DNA of 64,000 nucleotides from Methanomethylovorans hollandica DSM 15978 (GCF_000328665.1 NC_019977.1:1-64000); one strand, 5' to 3'; positions 28,303-37,856 are shown, counted from the stretch's first letter. Numbers and translations: made by a program. Notes: generated by a model from the sequence alone, not told the origin.

Positions 28303-30897
28303 TTGGTAAAATATTGGTCCTCAGAGGTGATCATAATTTCCAAAATTACAACAGTTTCTGAATATGAAAAAAAACGTGCAGAGTACTATTTACCAGAGGA
28401 CCCCGATACAATAAAAAAGCTTGAAGCTCTTCATAAAGTAAGTCCGGTGATATCTTTCATTTGGAAAGTGGACGAAAGATGGCATGTTGAGTGGGTTTCA
28501 GAAAATATCACACAGTTAGGATACACTCCTGAAGATCTTATGTCTGGAAAAATCAATTATGCTGATATTATTCATCCGGAAGATTATGTAAAGATTAACT
28601 CAGAGGTCAAAAAACTGGTTAAAAAGGGTAATACCTCTTACTTTACTCTAGTCTACAGAATACTTTCCAAATCCGGGGAAGTGAGATATGTAACCGAAAG
28701 ATCTCTTTTAAAGAGGGATGGTAATGGAAATATTTCACGTTATCAGGGTATAATAATTGACAATACCGAAAAAGAAAAGGCAGAAAACACTTTCAGAGAT
28801 CTGGAAAGGAAATATCGTCTTATCTTTGAACGTTCTCCTCTGGGTATTCTTTGTTTTGATGAGAACGGCGCGATCATTAACTGTAATAGCGTCTGTGCAA
28901 AAATTATAGCGGATCCTAAAAGTAAGATAAATGGTCTTAGTGTACTCAAATATGTAGAAGAAGGACCTTTAAAAGCTGCTATTGATCTGGTTTTTTTGGG
29001 TGAGTCGGGTCGCTATGAAGGCGAATATATCTCCCCTGCCGGAAAGAGATCTATTATAAAAGCAGAATTTTCTCCTATAATGTCTGAGGATGGTTACCTG
29101 ATAGGAGGACTTGGACTTATCCAGGATGTAAGTGACATTCAAGAAACTGCAGAAAAGATACATCTAAACGAAGCACGTCTGGAAGCACTTCTTGAATTGT
29201 ATCAAAGGGGGAATTCCTCTATTTCAGAAATCGCTGAATTTACAATAGAGGAAGCTGTAAAACTAACACATAGTCAGGTAGGTTATCTTGGTCTGCTGAA
29301 AGCAGATAATATCCTTGAAATGTATGAATGGCCTACACAGAAAAAAAATCATGATAAAAAGGCCTGGAGATGTCCTGTAAATTCCACAGGCATGTGGGGA
29401 GAAGCGATAAGGGAAAGAGAACCTATTGTGAATAATAATCCATCTGGATCTGGTCTTACAAAAGGAATAAAACCTGAACTTGAGGGTAAAGTCAATCGTT
29501 ATATAAATGTGCCGGTGATGGATGGAGATCAGGTAGTTGCTGTTGCTGCTGTGGCCAATAAATCACAAGAATATGACAGTTCGGATGTAAGACAGATAAC
29601 GCTGCTTTTTGATGGAATGTGGAAAATTATACAGCGTAAGTTTGCTGATGAACAAATCCTTGAGACCCGCAGGATACTCAAAGTACTCGAATCAGTGATA
29701 AATGACAGCCCTGCAGTTGTCTTTATGTGGAGTCCTGAAAAAGATTGGCCAGTTAAATTTGTTTCAAAGAACATTGAACGTTTTGGCTATTTGGTAGAAG
29801 ATTTCCTTTCAGGTAAAATGATATATGGTGACATCATCCATCCTGCAGATCTCGAAAAAGTGCGTGCACAGGTAGGTAGATGTTATAAAGAAGGATATTC
29901 TGATTTCAGCCAGGAATACAGGATCCTTACCCGATCAGGTGAAGTAAGGTGGGTAGATGAAAGAACAATGATCCATCATGGTCAAAATGGAGATATTGAT
30001 TTTCTGCAGGGAATAGTCGTTGATATCACCGAGCGCAAGCAGGCAAATAACTTTGTTCGGATAGAGTATGATTTTGATGATGTCTTAAGCCCAGGTGATA
30101 ATCTTCAGGATATATTTGAAAAAATACTGGATTTTGTTCTGCAGATCAAAGCTGTGGATTGCGGAGCTATATACTTATTGGATGGTTCAAAAGGAGATCT
30201 TGAGCTTATAGCTTACCGGGGCCTGTCTGAAAAGTTCGCGGATAGTATCAGATATTTTGGTGTTAATACTATCCAAGCAAGACTTTTCACTACCGGTTAT
30301 CCTGTTTATAAGTATTTCTCTGAGATAAGTGCAATGATCAAGGAAGATTTTGATTATGAAGGCTTGCAGGCAATGGGTTTCATACCGGTACACTATAATG
30401 ACAAGATTGTTGCTGCAATGATACTCGGTTCACATAGAGAACTGGAAATACCTGCTAATTCCAGAAATGTTATTGATACTATTGCAAGTCAGTTGGGAAT
30501 GATCGTAACCCGTTTCAAAGAAGGCACTTTGATAAAGAAGGATCATGGACTGCAAGATCTTTTTGATACTATGGATGACCTTATATTCATAATGGACATG
30601 GGTGGCTTGATCATCCATACAAATCATGCTTTGCAGAAATATTTGCAGTACTCCAAAAAGGATCTCTCTAAAATGGATTTCCTGGAACTGTTCCCTCCGG
30701 GCAAAGAAAAGGAAGTACTTGAGAGTATTGATCTAGAGGGACTGATTTCAGGCAATTCTTCAAGATGTTATGTACCTCTTATGAACAGTAATCATAAATT
30801 CTTATCTGCAGACACTAAGTTCTTTGTGGGAAAATGGGGTGGGAGAGAAGTTCTGATTGGAGTATCCAGATTATCCTTGAATGAATCGGCAAATTAA
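28303..30897 (+). CDS. Cytoplasmic PAS/GAF multi-sensor protein without kinase domain
   Basis: The protein of up to 864 residues has the domain order PAS (about 45-155), PAS (165-285), GAF (295-450), PAS (465-580), GAF (600-740), PAS (750-860). No HisKA, HATPase or other output domain is present, nor membrane helices. The first PAS domain is closely similar to one in the kinase at 15214-18084. MsmS-type sensors of Methanosarcina use related PAS/GAF arrays to control methyltransferase genes. Start unclear: the listed start is TTG without ribosome site, GTG at 28327 is possible, and a near-perfect ribosome site (GAGGTGATC, 28324-28332) precedes ATA and ATT codons. It lies upstream of mttB on the same strand. 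Confidence 0.8.
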   Translation: MVKYWSSEVIIISKITTVSEYEKKRAEYYLPEDPDTIKKLEALHKVSPVISFIWKVDERWHVEWVSENITQLGYTPEDLMSGKINYADIIHPEDYVKINSEVKKLVKKGNTSYFTLVYRILSKSGEVRYVTERSLLKRDGNGNISRYQGIIIDNTEKEKAENTFRDLERKYRLIFERSPLGILCFDENGAIINCNSVCAKIIADPKSKINGLSVLKYVEEGPLKAAIDLVFLGESGRYEGEYISPAGKRSIIKAEFSPIMSEDGYLIGGLGLIQDVSDIQETAEKIHLNEARLEALLELYQRGNSSISEIAEFTIEEAVKLTHSQVGYLGLLKADNILEMYEWPTQKKNHDKKAWRCPVNSTGMWGEAIREREPIVNNNPSGSGLTKGIKPELEGKVNRYINVPVMDGDQVVAVAAVANKSQEYDSSDVRQITLLFDGMWKIIQRKFADEQILETRRILKVLESVINDSPAVVFMWSPEKDWPVKFVSKNIERFGYLVEDFLSGKMIYGDIIHPADLEKVRAQVGRCYKEGYSDFSQEYRILTRSGEVRWVDERTMIHHGQNGDIDFLQGIVVDITERKQANNFVRIEYDFDDVLSPGDNLQDIFEKILDFVLQIKAVDCGAIYLLDGSKGDLELIAYRGLSEKFADSIRYFGVNTIQARLFTTGYPVYKYFSEISAMIKEDFDYEGLQAMGFIPVHYNDKIVAAMILGSHRELEIPANSRNVIDTIASQLGMIVTRFKEGTLIKKDHGLQDLFDTMDDLIFIMDMGGLIIHTNHALQKYLQYSKKDLSKMDFLELFPPGKEKEVLESIDLEGLISGNSSRCYVPLMNSNHKFLSADTKFFVGKWGGREVLIGVSRLSLNESAN

Positions 30898-31415
30898 ATT
30901 TTTTACATATTGTTTCATGAAACAGATAAGGGCTACTATATTTATATAATTCCTACAGTCCCCTGCGCACAGGACCTTAAACTTTTATGAAGAAACTAAG
31001 AAATTAATATAAGTTATTTACTGACTTTTTTGATGAGGGGACATAAAAACAATAGGCAGAGGCTTTTTATTGGACTTTTCTTTTTCCTTAAATAAAGGAC
31101 TTATTTAAGTTGGAAGCAATAATTATTTATAGTAGTGTAATTCCATTAAATGTACTTTTGTACGAACATCAATAGCTATAAAGCATACATGTCTTTTTTA
31201 ATACATTTTATACGTGTGTAGTTATCCATTCTCTCCCCGTAATCTTTAAATAGGGTGTTCTATTTTTCTCTTACCAAAATATATATATAGGCGAGTTTGG
31301 AGAAAAATATATATACGAGAAAAGAGAAGCCCTGGGTAAGGATCAATGCAAGCCACAATTGTACGCTCAGATACTCAATGTTTGGCATGCATGACTGAAG
31401 TAAGGAGGAAAGAAT
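30898..31415 (+). promoter_or_regulatory. Long upstream region of mttB with two TATA boxes
   Basis: No gene is seen in this 518-bp AT-rich gap. Two good archaeal TATA boxes occur, CCAAAATATATATATAGG at 31274-31291 and GAAAAATATATATACG at 31302-31317, giving a leader of roughly 75-115 nt before the mttB start. AGGAGG follows at 31404. The paired boxes suggest two start points or different regulation. Confidence 0.55.
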
Positions 31416-32906
31416 ATGGTAAACCACTATTATCCAGGCAGGAAAATGCTGGACGGTGTGAAGTTGGAATTGTTCTCTAGCGAAGATCTGAGAGCAATTC
31501 ACTACGCCACCATGGATGTATTTATGAACCCAGGTATCCAGGTATCAGATGCTGATGCAAGGGCTGTTTTCAAGAAAGCCGGATGCCAGGTAGACGAGAC
31601 GACACAAATTGTCAAGATCCCTGAGTATGTTGTTAACAGAGCACTTCTGGACTGTCCATCCAGGTTTACACTATATGGACGCGACCCAAAGAAAAAAGTA
31701 GTACAGGAGCATAAAGGTAAGGTTCATTGGACATGTTTCGGTACTGGTGTCAAGATGTGCAACTACAAAGCACCAGGACAGTACGAAACAGTTGACTCCA
31801 CAGAAGCTGATGTTGCAGCAACTGCAAAGCTTGTGGACTGGGCAGAGAACATAGACTATTACTCACTTGCAGTTTCCGCCAGGGATTGGGCAGGCAAGGG
31901 AATGCAGGATGTTCACGAGACACTTACTCCTCTGATGAACACCACAAAGCACTTCCACCACATAGACCCTGTCGGTGAACATGTAGAATATTACAGAGAT
32001 ATCGTAAAGGCATACTATGGTGGAGATGACGAGGAGTTCCGCAAGAAGCCTCTTTTCTCAATGCTGGTTTGTCCAACAAGCCCACTTGAGCTCAGCTCCA
32101 ACGCATGTCAGGTCATCATGAAGGGTGCAAAGTTCGGCATGCCTGTCAACGTGCTGAGTATGGCAATGGCTGGCGGTTCATCCCCTGTTCATCTTGCAGG
32201 CACACTGGTAACCCACAATGCAGAGGTTCTTTCAGGTATCGTACTGGCTCAACTCACTCAACCAGGAGCTTCTGTATGGTACGGTAGTTCTACAACCACA
32301 TTCGATCTGAAGAAAGGTACAGCACCAGTAGGTTCTCCAGAGCTTGCGCTTATCAGTGCTGGAGTAGCAAAACTGGGACAATACTATGGTCTACCCACAT
32401 ATGTAGCAGGCTCGTAGTCCGATTCCAAGATACCAGACGGTCAGGCAGGTCACGAGAAGACCATGACAACGTTGTTGCCAGCCCTGTCCGGTGCAAACAC
32501 TCTGTATGGTTCAGGTATGCTTGAACTCGGTATGACTTTCTCAATGGAACAGCTTGTCTTTGACAACGATATGATCTCCATGACAAAGAAGGCAATGCAG
32601 GGTATTCCAGTATCTGAGGAGACGCTTTCGGTGGAAGCTATCCAGCAGGTAGGAATTGGAAACAACTTCCTTGCACACAAGACCACAAGAAAGAACATAG
32701 ATCTCCCATCCAGCCCAACGCTTATCAACAGGCTGATGTACGGAGACTGGGTGGCGGCCGGTTCAAAGGATATTGCAACAGTGGCCCACGAAAAGGTAGT
32801 TGATGTAATGAAGAACCACGAGGTCACACCAATAGATGCAGATCTGCTTAAGGATATGAAGGCTATCGTAGACAAGGCAGATAAGGCATTCAGGGACAAC
32901 CTGTGA
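31416..32906 (+). CDS. mttB: Trimethylamine methyltransferase MttB (pyrrolysine at residue 334)
   Basis: MttB moves one methyl group of trimethylamine to the corrinoid of MttC. The frame contains one TAG at 32415-32417, codon 334, the position of pyrrolysine in Methanosarcina MttB; read through, the protein is 496 residues. The sequence around it is TYVAGS[17 protein letters not shown]. AAGGAGG precedes the ATG. The gene is followed after 30 bp by mttC. This is the pyrrolysine member of a superfamily whose relatives without pyrrolysine (for example MtgB) demethylate quaternary amines. Confidence 0.95.
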
Positions 32907-32936
32907 TCTCATAAGAATTTAAATGGAGGATTATCA

Positions 32937-33584
32937 ATGGCAACAAAAGCAGAAATTATTGCAAAAGCAAAAGCAGCAATCCTTGACTTTGATGAAGAGG
33001 CAGCCGAGGAAGTAGCTAATGAATCCCTTAAAGCAGGGATCAATCCAGCAGAGCTCATTCAGGAAGGTTTCACTGCTGCAATGACAGAAGTAGGCGATCA
33101 GTTCGAAGCAGGCGTTGTGTTCCTGCCACACGTCATTGCTGCATCCGAAGCAATGAGCGCAGGTGTAAAAATACTGACTCCAGCACTGGAAAAGATGGGT
33201 TCAGAGGCCGAAAACAAGGGTACGGTCATGATTTGTACCATTGAGGGTGACATTCACACAATCGGTAAGGACATAGTAGCTACTATGCTGAAGATCGCAG
33301 GCTTCAAGGTTGTAGACATTGGAAGGGACATTGCAGTCAAAGACATAGTCAGTAAAACCGCTGAAGTCAAACCCAATGTAGTTGCAACTTCTGCTCTGAT
33401 GACTACCACAATGGTCAATCAGATACAGGTAGAAGAGCAGCTTAAAGAAGCAGGCCTGCGTGCAGGTGTCAAGACAATGGTCGGTGGAGCACCTGTCACC
33501 CAGGATTGGGCAGATAAGATCGGTGCAGACATCTACGCAGAAAACGCAGCAGATGCAGTAACAAAGCTTAAAGCTTTGTTCTAA
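32937..33584 (+). CDS. mttC: Trimethylamine corrinoid protein MttC
   Basis: MttC accepts the methyl group from MttB and donates it to MtbA. The 215-residue protein has an N-terminal helical domain and a B12 domain with the cobalt ligand His107 in EGDIHTIG, SALMTTT and VGGAPVT. GGAGG precedes the ATG. It is co-transcribed with mttB. Confidence 0.94.
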   Translation: MATKAEIIAKAKAAILDFDEEAAEEVANESLKAGINPAELIQEGFTAAMTEVGDQFEAGVVFLPHVIAASEAMSAGVKILTPALEKMGSEAENKGTVMICTIEGDIHTIGKDIVATMLKIAGFKVVDIGRDIAVKDIVSKTAEVKPNVVATSALMTTTMVNQIQVEEQLKEAGLRAGVKTMVGGAPVTQDWADKIGADIYAENAADAVTKLKALF

Positions 33585-33617
33585 CCCCCTTAAATCCGGG
33601 GTCTAAATCCAAAATAA

Positions 33618-33640
33618 GGGGTGTACTCTCCATACACCCC
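33618..33640 (+). terminator. Hairpin after mttBC
   Basis: GGGGTGTA and TACACCCC form a perfect 8-bp stem with a 7-nt loop, 33 bp after mttC. Another small CCCC/GGGG hairpin lies just upstream. They may protect the mttBC mRNA end or weaken transcription into mttP. Confidence 0.55.
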
Positions 33641-33716
33641 AACTCCTTCAACTATGGGTGGTTGAAGTAGAATATGAGAAGAAAAGGGGAATGGTATCAA
33701 AACAATCCTTTCATCA

Positions 33717-33749
33717 AGTTCTGAGCTATGTATACAGTTCTGAGCTATG
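33717..33749 (+). repeat. Tandem 14-bp direct repeat upstream of mttP
   Basis: AGTTCTGAGCTATG occurs twice, at 33717-33730 and 33736-33749, with starts 19 bp apart. It lies 73 bp before mttP and could be a regulator site or a replication slip. Confidence 0.6.
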
Positions 33750-33822
33750 ATGATAGTAATTGGACCTAATCTCAATATGAAGTCTGGCGGATAGACCTGC
33801 CAGTAAAAGAAGGAGGTAAAAT

Positions 33823-34869
33823 ATGGATCTGCAAGCTTTAAGAAAACTCGAACATAAAAGACGAGTAAGATATGGATACATGTGGGCTCTTTTCTGTGCT
33901 GTGCTCTGGGGACTGTGGTACCTTCCTGGTACAGTTGTATGGGCACTAAATCCTTTTGATCAAATGTATGTTGAGATCGCTGCTGAAAGCGGTGATAGTA
34001 TGGCTTTGATCATAACTGCTGTGTTGATCACGGCATTCAATGCTTTGACAGTTATAATTGCACTTATGGTATGGAATGGTGTCCTTGGTAAGTTTGGTGA
34101 AATGAAGAGGACTCTCAAGGAATTCAAACCCTGTTCAAAATGGTTCTTTTTGGCATCTTTTTTCGGTGGACCTATGGCTATTCTAGGTTCTTTCATTGCA
34201 ATGGGCTTTGTAGGTGGCGCTTTTGCAGCTGTTGCAGCTTTGATGTATCCTGTAATTGGCTCCATAGTTGCATCTCAATGGTACGGTGAAAAGATCAGTA
34301 AGAGAGCAGCAATTGGAATCTTCTTTATCATCACTGGCGGTTTTGTGATATTTGGTGGCGGACTGCTTTCAGAAATGGCTGCCGGCAACGTTGCATGGAT
34401 CGGATATATTGGTGGCTTGATGGCGGCAGCAGGTTGGGGTATTGAAGGTGCTATAGCCGGCAAAGGTCTGGATGTTGCAGAACCCGATGTTGGACTTACC
34501 CTGCGTTTCCTGGGAGAAAATATAATCTGGTGGATTATTGCAATACCACTTCTGTCCATTGCCGGATTCCCGATGATAAAGTACGCTCTGCTTGCATTTG
34601 AACCATTCACAATGATGGTACTTATATTTGCAGGTATAACATTCGGTTATTGCTATGTTACCTGGTACAAATCTTTCCCGCTCATAGGAGTTGGAAGAGG
34701 ACAGGGTATAGGAAACCTCTACGGACTTTTCGCTGTGATCTTTATAATCCTCTTCTTCGGGGATATTCCTTCATGGACCCTGTTGCTAGGAGGTGCATTC
34801 TGTCTTGCAGGCAGTTTCACTATGTTCTCTGAAGACACCAGCGGTCTTGAATCTCTAAGAGGTGAATGA
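33823..34869 (+). CDS. mttP: Trimethylamine permease MttP (DMT superfamily)
   Basis: The 348-residue protein has about ten hydrophobic segments and the drug/metabolite-transporter layout, in contrast with the APC-type MtmP. In Methanosarcina the DMT-type permease next to mttBC is called MttP and is thought to import trimethylamine. AGGAGG precedes the ATG. The next gene starts 1 bp after its stop, so they form an operon with two further small genes. Confidence 0.82.
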   Translation: MDLQALRKLEHKRRVRYGYMWALFCAVLWGLWYLPGTVVWALNPFDQMYVEIAAESGDSMALIITAVLITAFNALTVIIALMVWNGVLGKFGEMKRTLKEFKPCSKWFFLASFFGGPMAILGSFIAMGFVGGAFAAVAALMYPVIGSIVASQWYGEKISKRAAIGIFFIITGGFVIFGGGLLSEMAAGNVAWIGYIGGLMAAAGWGIEGAIAGKGLDVAEPDVGLTLRFLGENIIWWIIAIPLLSIAGFPMIKYALLAFEPFTMMVLIFAGITFGYCYVTWYKSFPLIGVGRGQGIGNLYGLFAVIFIILFFGDIPSWTLLLGGAFCLAGSFTMFSEDTSGLESLRGE

Positions 34870-34870
34870 A

Positions 34871-35167
34871 ATGGCAGGAAATCGTCCGATCAAGTTCAGA
34901 ATACTGGAATTATTCAGTGATGAACAACCTCACTGGAATTATGAGATCGTACAGAAGATACAGAAAGAATATAACCTCAATGGAGACTTCTACAGAGACT
35001 CGATAAACTTCGATCTTATCGAACTGGCTTCCGGAGGTATGTTAAAAGGTCTTGAGAGCAAAGTTGATGATAAAGGGATCTACAAAAAGGGTTTCCTTCT
35101 TCACAAATATGCGATCACAGACTTCGGAAAGATCAGAGCATCTAATGTGTGTCTTGTATATGTCTGA
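34871..35167 (+). CDS. Small winged-helix-like protein in mttP operon
   Basis: This 98-residue protein has a helix-helix-helix-strand pattern like a winged helix (KFRILELFSDEQPHWNYEI; YAITDFGKIRA). No exact family is recognised. The start at 34871 is preferred, with AGAGGTGA upstream, over a GTG nine bases earlier. It follows mttP immediately and precedes a single-pass membrane peptide. It could be a DNA-binding regulator or a permease-associated protein. Confidence 0.65.
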   Translation: MAGNRPIKFRILELFSDEQPHWNYEIVQKIQKEYNLNGDFYRDSINFDLIELASGGMLKGLESKVDDKGIYKKGFLLHKYAITDFGKIRASNVCLVYV

Positions 35168-35179
35168 GGAGGAGTTGAA

Positions 35180-35329
35180 ATGGTACAAAGTGCAGCCGCA
35201 ATGGAAGCATATAATGGATACTGGGCAAACTCATATCTTCCTGCCGCAGATATCCTTTGGATGGTAGTGATAGTAATAGTAGCTCTCTTGGCTTTATGGC
35301 AAGCCAGGACTTTTGTATCAAAATTCTAA
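35180..35329 (+). CDS. 49-residue single-pass membrane peptide in mttP operon
   Basis: An ATG at 35180, preceded by GAGGAGTTG, opens a frame ending in TAA at 35329. The protein has one hydrophobic helix (ILWMVVIVIVALLALW) and a basic end (ARTFVSKF). It is 12 bp after the winged-helix gene and before the terminator at 35365. It parallels the 33-residue peptide next to mtmP. Function unknown. Confidence 0.65.
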   Translation: MVQSAAAMEAYNGYWANSYLPAADILWMVVIVIVALLALWQARTFVSKF

Positions 35330-35364
35330 CAGTGATACATTAAAAATAAGTTCAATGTGTAAAT

Positions 35365-35391
35365 ATCCCAGCGTCCTAGTGATGCTGGGAT
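35365..35391 (+). terminator. Terminator of the mttP operon
   Basis: ATCCCAGC and GCTGGGAT form a perfect 8-bp stem, followed by a T-rich stretch (TTTCGTTTTTATTTGG), 36 bp after the 49-residue peptide gene. Confidence 0.7.
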
Positions 35392-35477
35392 GCTATGTAT
35401 TTCGTTTTTATTTGGTGAAGATGAAATTGAAATCTGTAGCAGCACATTGGATCTTATACACCCCATCACAAAATAAA

Positions 35478-35505
35478 GTTTATATATTGCGATAAAAAGC
35501 AATAT
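35478..35505 (+). promoter_or_regulatory. Promoter and inverted repeat upstream of mtbC
   Basis: AGTTTATATATTGC (35478-35490) is a TATA-like element about 95 nt before mtbC. It overlaps a perfect inverted repeat, ATATTGC (35484-35490) and GCAATAT (35499-35505). A regulator binding here would compete with or help the basal factors. Confidence 0.45.
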
Positions 35506-35578
35506 AGTAAAATCAAAAGGTAGCCCACCTTTTTCCCAAAAATGGGTACACTCTAAGATAACAAGAAAGAGGTAAATC

Positions 35579-36223
35579 ATGAGCAAAGAAGAAATGTTCA
35601 AGGAATTAGCAGATGCTATAATTTCCTGTAAAAAGGATGTTGTGGTCGCTGCTGTGAGCAAGGCAAAAGGCCAGGGTATCGCACCTGCTGAGATCATAGA
35701 AAAGGGTCTTGCAGCAGGTATGAACGAAGTGGGTGTCATGTTCGAGAGAGGTAAACTGTTCTTACCCCACGTTATGATGGCTGCAGGTGCTATGCAGGAA
35801 GGCGTCAATCTCCTGGAAGCCGACATGCCTAAGGGAGAAGCTTCCAAGAAACTGGGCGTTATCGTCAACGGTACCGTTGAGGGTGACGTGCATGACATTG
35901 GCAAGTCCATTGTGTCCACCATGCTGCAATCTGCAGGTTTTGAAGTACATGACATCGGCAGGGACGTACCTTTGCAGAACTTTATTGACAAGGCCAAGGA
36001 AACCAACGCCCAGATGATAGGTCTTTCCGCTCTGATGACCACCACGCTGGCAGGTCAGAAGGATGTCATCGAGATGCTCAAGGAACAGGGCATGAGGGAT
36101 AAGATCAAGGTCATGGTAGGCGGTGCACCGGCAACCCAGACATGGGCCGATAAGATAGGCGCTGACTGCTATGCAGAAAATGCAAGCGAAGCCGTTACAA
36201 GGGCAAAAGAGCTTCTGCTTTAA
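35579..36223 (+). CDS. mtbC: Dimethylamine corrinoid protein MtbC
   Basis: MtbC accepts a methyl group from MtbB and donates it to MtbA. The 214-residue protein has the helical cap and the B12 domain with His105 in EGDVHDIGKS, SALMTTT and VGGAPAT. Assignment to dimethylamine rests on the adjacent mtbB, 11 bp downstream. AAGAGGT precedes the ATG. Confidence 0.92.
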   Translation: MSKEEMFKELADAIISCKKDVVVAAVSKAKGQGIAPAEIIEKGLAAGMNEVGVMFERGKLFLPHVMMAAGAMQEGVNLLEADMPKGEASKKLGVIVNGTVEGDVHDIGKSIVSTMLQSAGFEVHDIGRDVPLQNFIDKAKETNAQMIGLSALMTTTLAGQKDVIEMLKEQGMRDKIKVMVGGAPATQTWADKIGADCYAENASEAVTRAKELLL

Positions 36224-36234
36224 AGGTGATATAA

Positions 36235-37635
36235 ATGACAGAATATGCTTTGAGGATGGGAGACGGTAAGAGGATCTTCCTTACGAAGGAACAGATCCGA
36301 GCCGATCTGGAAGCAGGTACTGCAGATGCTGCAGACCTGGGAAGTATTCCAGCACTGACCGGCAATGAGCTGGACAAGCTGGCCGAGATCCTGATGATGC
36401 CTGCCAGAATGGTCGGTGTAGAGCCAGGTAAAGAAGTACCAGTAACCCATGACATAGGCACCATCAGGCTTGATGGTGATCAGGGTAACAGCGGTGTGGG
36501 TATCCCCACAAGCAGGCTTGCAGGGTGTATGGTACACGAGAGGGCCATGGGCGCAGACACCATGGAACTTGGTCACATAGACTACAGCTATAAGCCAGTG
36601 AAGCCTGTCATCTCACAGGAACAGCAGGCAATGGAAGTATGCCAGCAGAACATGATAGTACCTCTGTTCTACGGTGCTATGCCTAACATGGGCCTGTACT
36701 ACACTCCTGATGGTCCTTTCGAGAACCCTGGTGACCTGATGAAGGCATTCAAGATCACTGAGGCCCAGGCATCTATGGAGCACGCTGCTGATCATCTGAC
36801 CAGAGACATAGTCTGGATCATGCAGAAGATGATGTTCGCGGGTGCAGATGGTGCTAACTTTGATACTACCGGTGCAGCCGGCGATGGTGACATGTTCGCA
36901 ACCCTGAGGGCAGTGGAAGCCTTGAGAAAACAGTATCCTGACATGTATATTGAAGTGGGTATGGCAGGCGAACTTGTACTGGGTATGCACGGTGAGCTGC
37001 AGTATGATAACACCACACTCGCAGGTCTGTGGCCACACCAGCAGGCTCCTCTGGCAGCAAAGGCAGGTGCCAATGTATTCGGACCTGTGGTGAACACAAA
37101 CACCAGCAAATCCTCAGCCTGGAACCTCGCCAGGGCAGTCACTTTTGTAAAAGAGGCTGTGAAGGTATCACCAATACCATGTCATGTTAACATGGGTATG
37201 GGTGTGGGTGGTATCCCAATGCTTGAGACCCCGACCATTGATGCAGTTTCCAGGGCCAGCAAGGCCATGGTGGAAATTGCTGGCGTGGATGGTATATAGA
37301 TAGGGGTCGGCGACCCGATGGGTATGCCGATCACTCACATAATGACCTCCGGTATGAGCGGTATCAGGGCAGCTGGTGACCTTGTGGCAAGGATGGAATT
37401 CTCCAAGAACATGAGGCTTAACGATGCAAAGGACTATGTGGCTAAGAAACTGGGAGTTTCCACAATGGATCTTTCTGACGAGTATGTCATGAGAGATCTC
37501 AGGGAAGAGCTCGGTATCGGTGTCATAACATCCGTTGCAGGTGCCCCCAAGGGAATTGCTGCAAAGATGAACATCGAAAAGCTGCTTGATATCAAGATCA
37601 ACTGCTGTGAGAAGTTCAGAGGTAAGCTGAGATAA
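36235..37635 (+). CDS. mtbB: Dimethylamine methyltransferase MtbB (pyrrolysine at residue 355)
   Basis: MtbB moves a methyl group from dimethylamine to MtbC. The frame has one TAG at 37297-37299, codon 355, matching the pyrrolysine position of MtbB (356 in M. barkeri). Read through, it is 466 residues with sequence GVDGI[16 protein letters not shown] at the junction. AAGGTGAT precedes the ATG. Only one mtbCB copy is present here, unlike mtmCB. Confidence 0.94.
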
Positions 37636-37642
37636 CTTAGTT

Positions 37643-37690
37643 TAAGTCGCGGGGCCGGGAACTTGCGGTGCAGGGGAACGGCCCGACTTA
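37643..37690 (+). terminator. Stem-loop after mtbB
   Basis: TAAGTCG-GGGCCG and CGGCCCGACTTA pair as a long GC-rich stem with a 2-nt bulge and a loop of about 20 nt, beginning 8 bp after mtbB. T-rich sequence follows. It separates mtbCB from the second mtmCB operon. Confidence 0.7.
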
Positions 37691-37724
37691 TCTCATTTTA
37701 TTCTTTTTAATTTAGACAAATATT

Positions 37725-37736
37725 GTATTTATAATC
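37725..37736 (+). promoter_or_regulatory. Possible TATA box for mtmC copy 2
   Basis: GTATTTATAATC lies about 120 nt before mtmC and outside the duplicated arm, so this promoter differs from that of copy 1. Confidence 0.45.
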
Positions 37737-37791
37737 ATGTCGGAATGTTAATGCCGGATGACTTACTTAGAAATACTTGTTTTGAAGGTAA

Positions 37792-37815
37792 GCCATTAGC
37801 ATAGCGTGTAATGGC
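37792..37815 (+). promoter_or_regulatory. Leader hairpin upstream of mtmC copy 2
   Basis: GCCATTA and TAATGGC form a perfect 7-bp stem with a 10-nt loop in the mRNA leader, identical to the one before copy 1. Confidence 0.45.
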
Positions 37816-37856
37816 ATTGCTGAAAGTACAGTTGATTTTCAATAGGAGGAACTTAA

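Noticed and set aside
35326-36045. 239-residue antisense frame opposite mtbC
   Set aside because: The plus-strand mtbC is clear; the antisense product is an unordered Ser/Thr/Pro-rich sequence typical of shadows.
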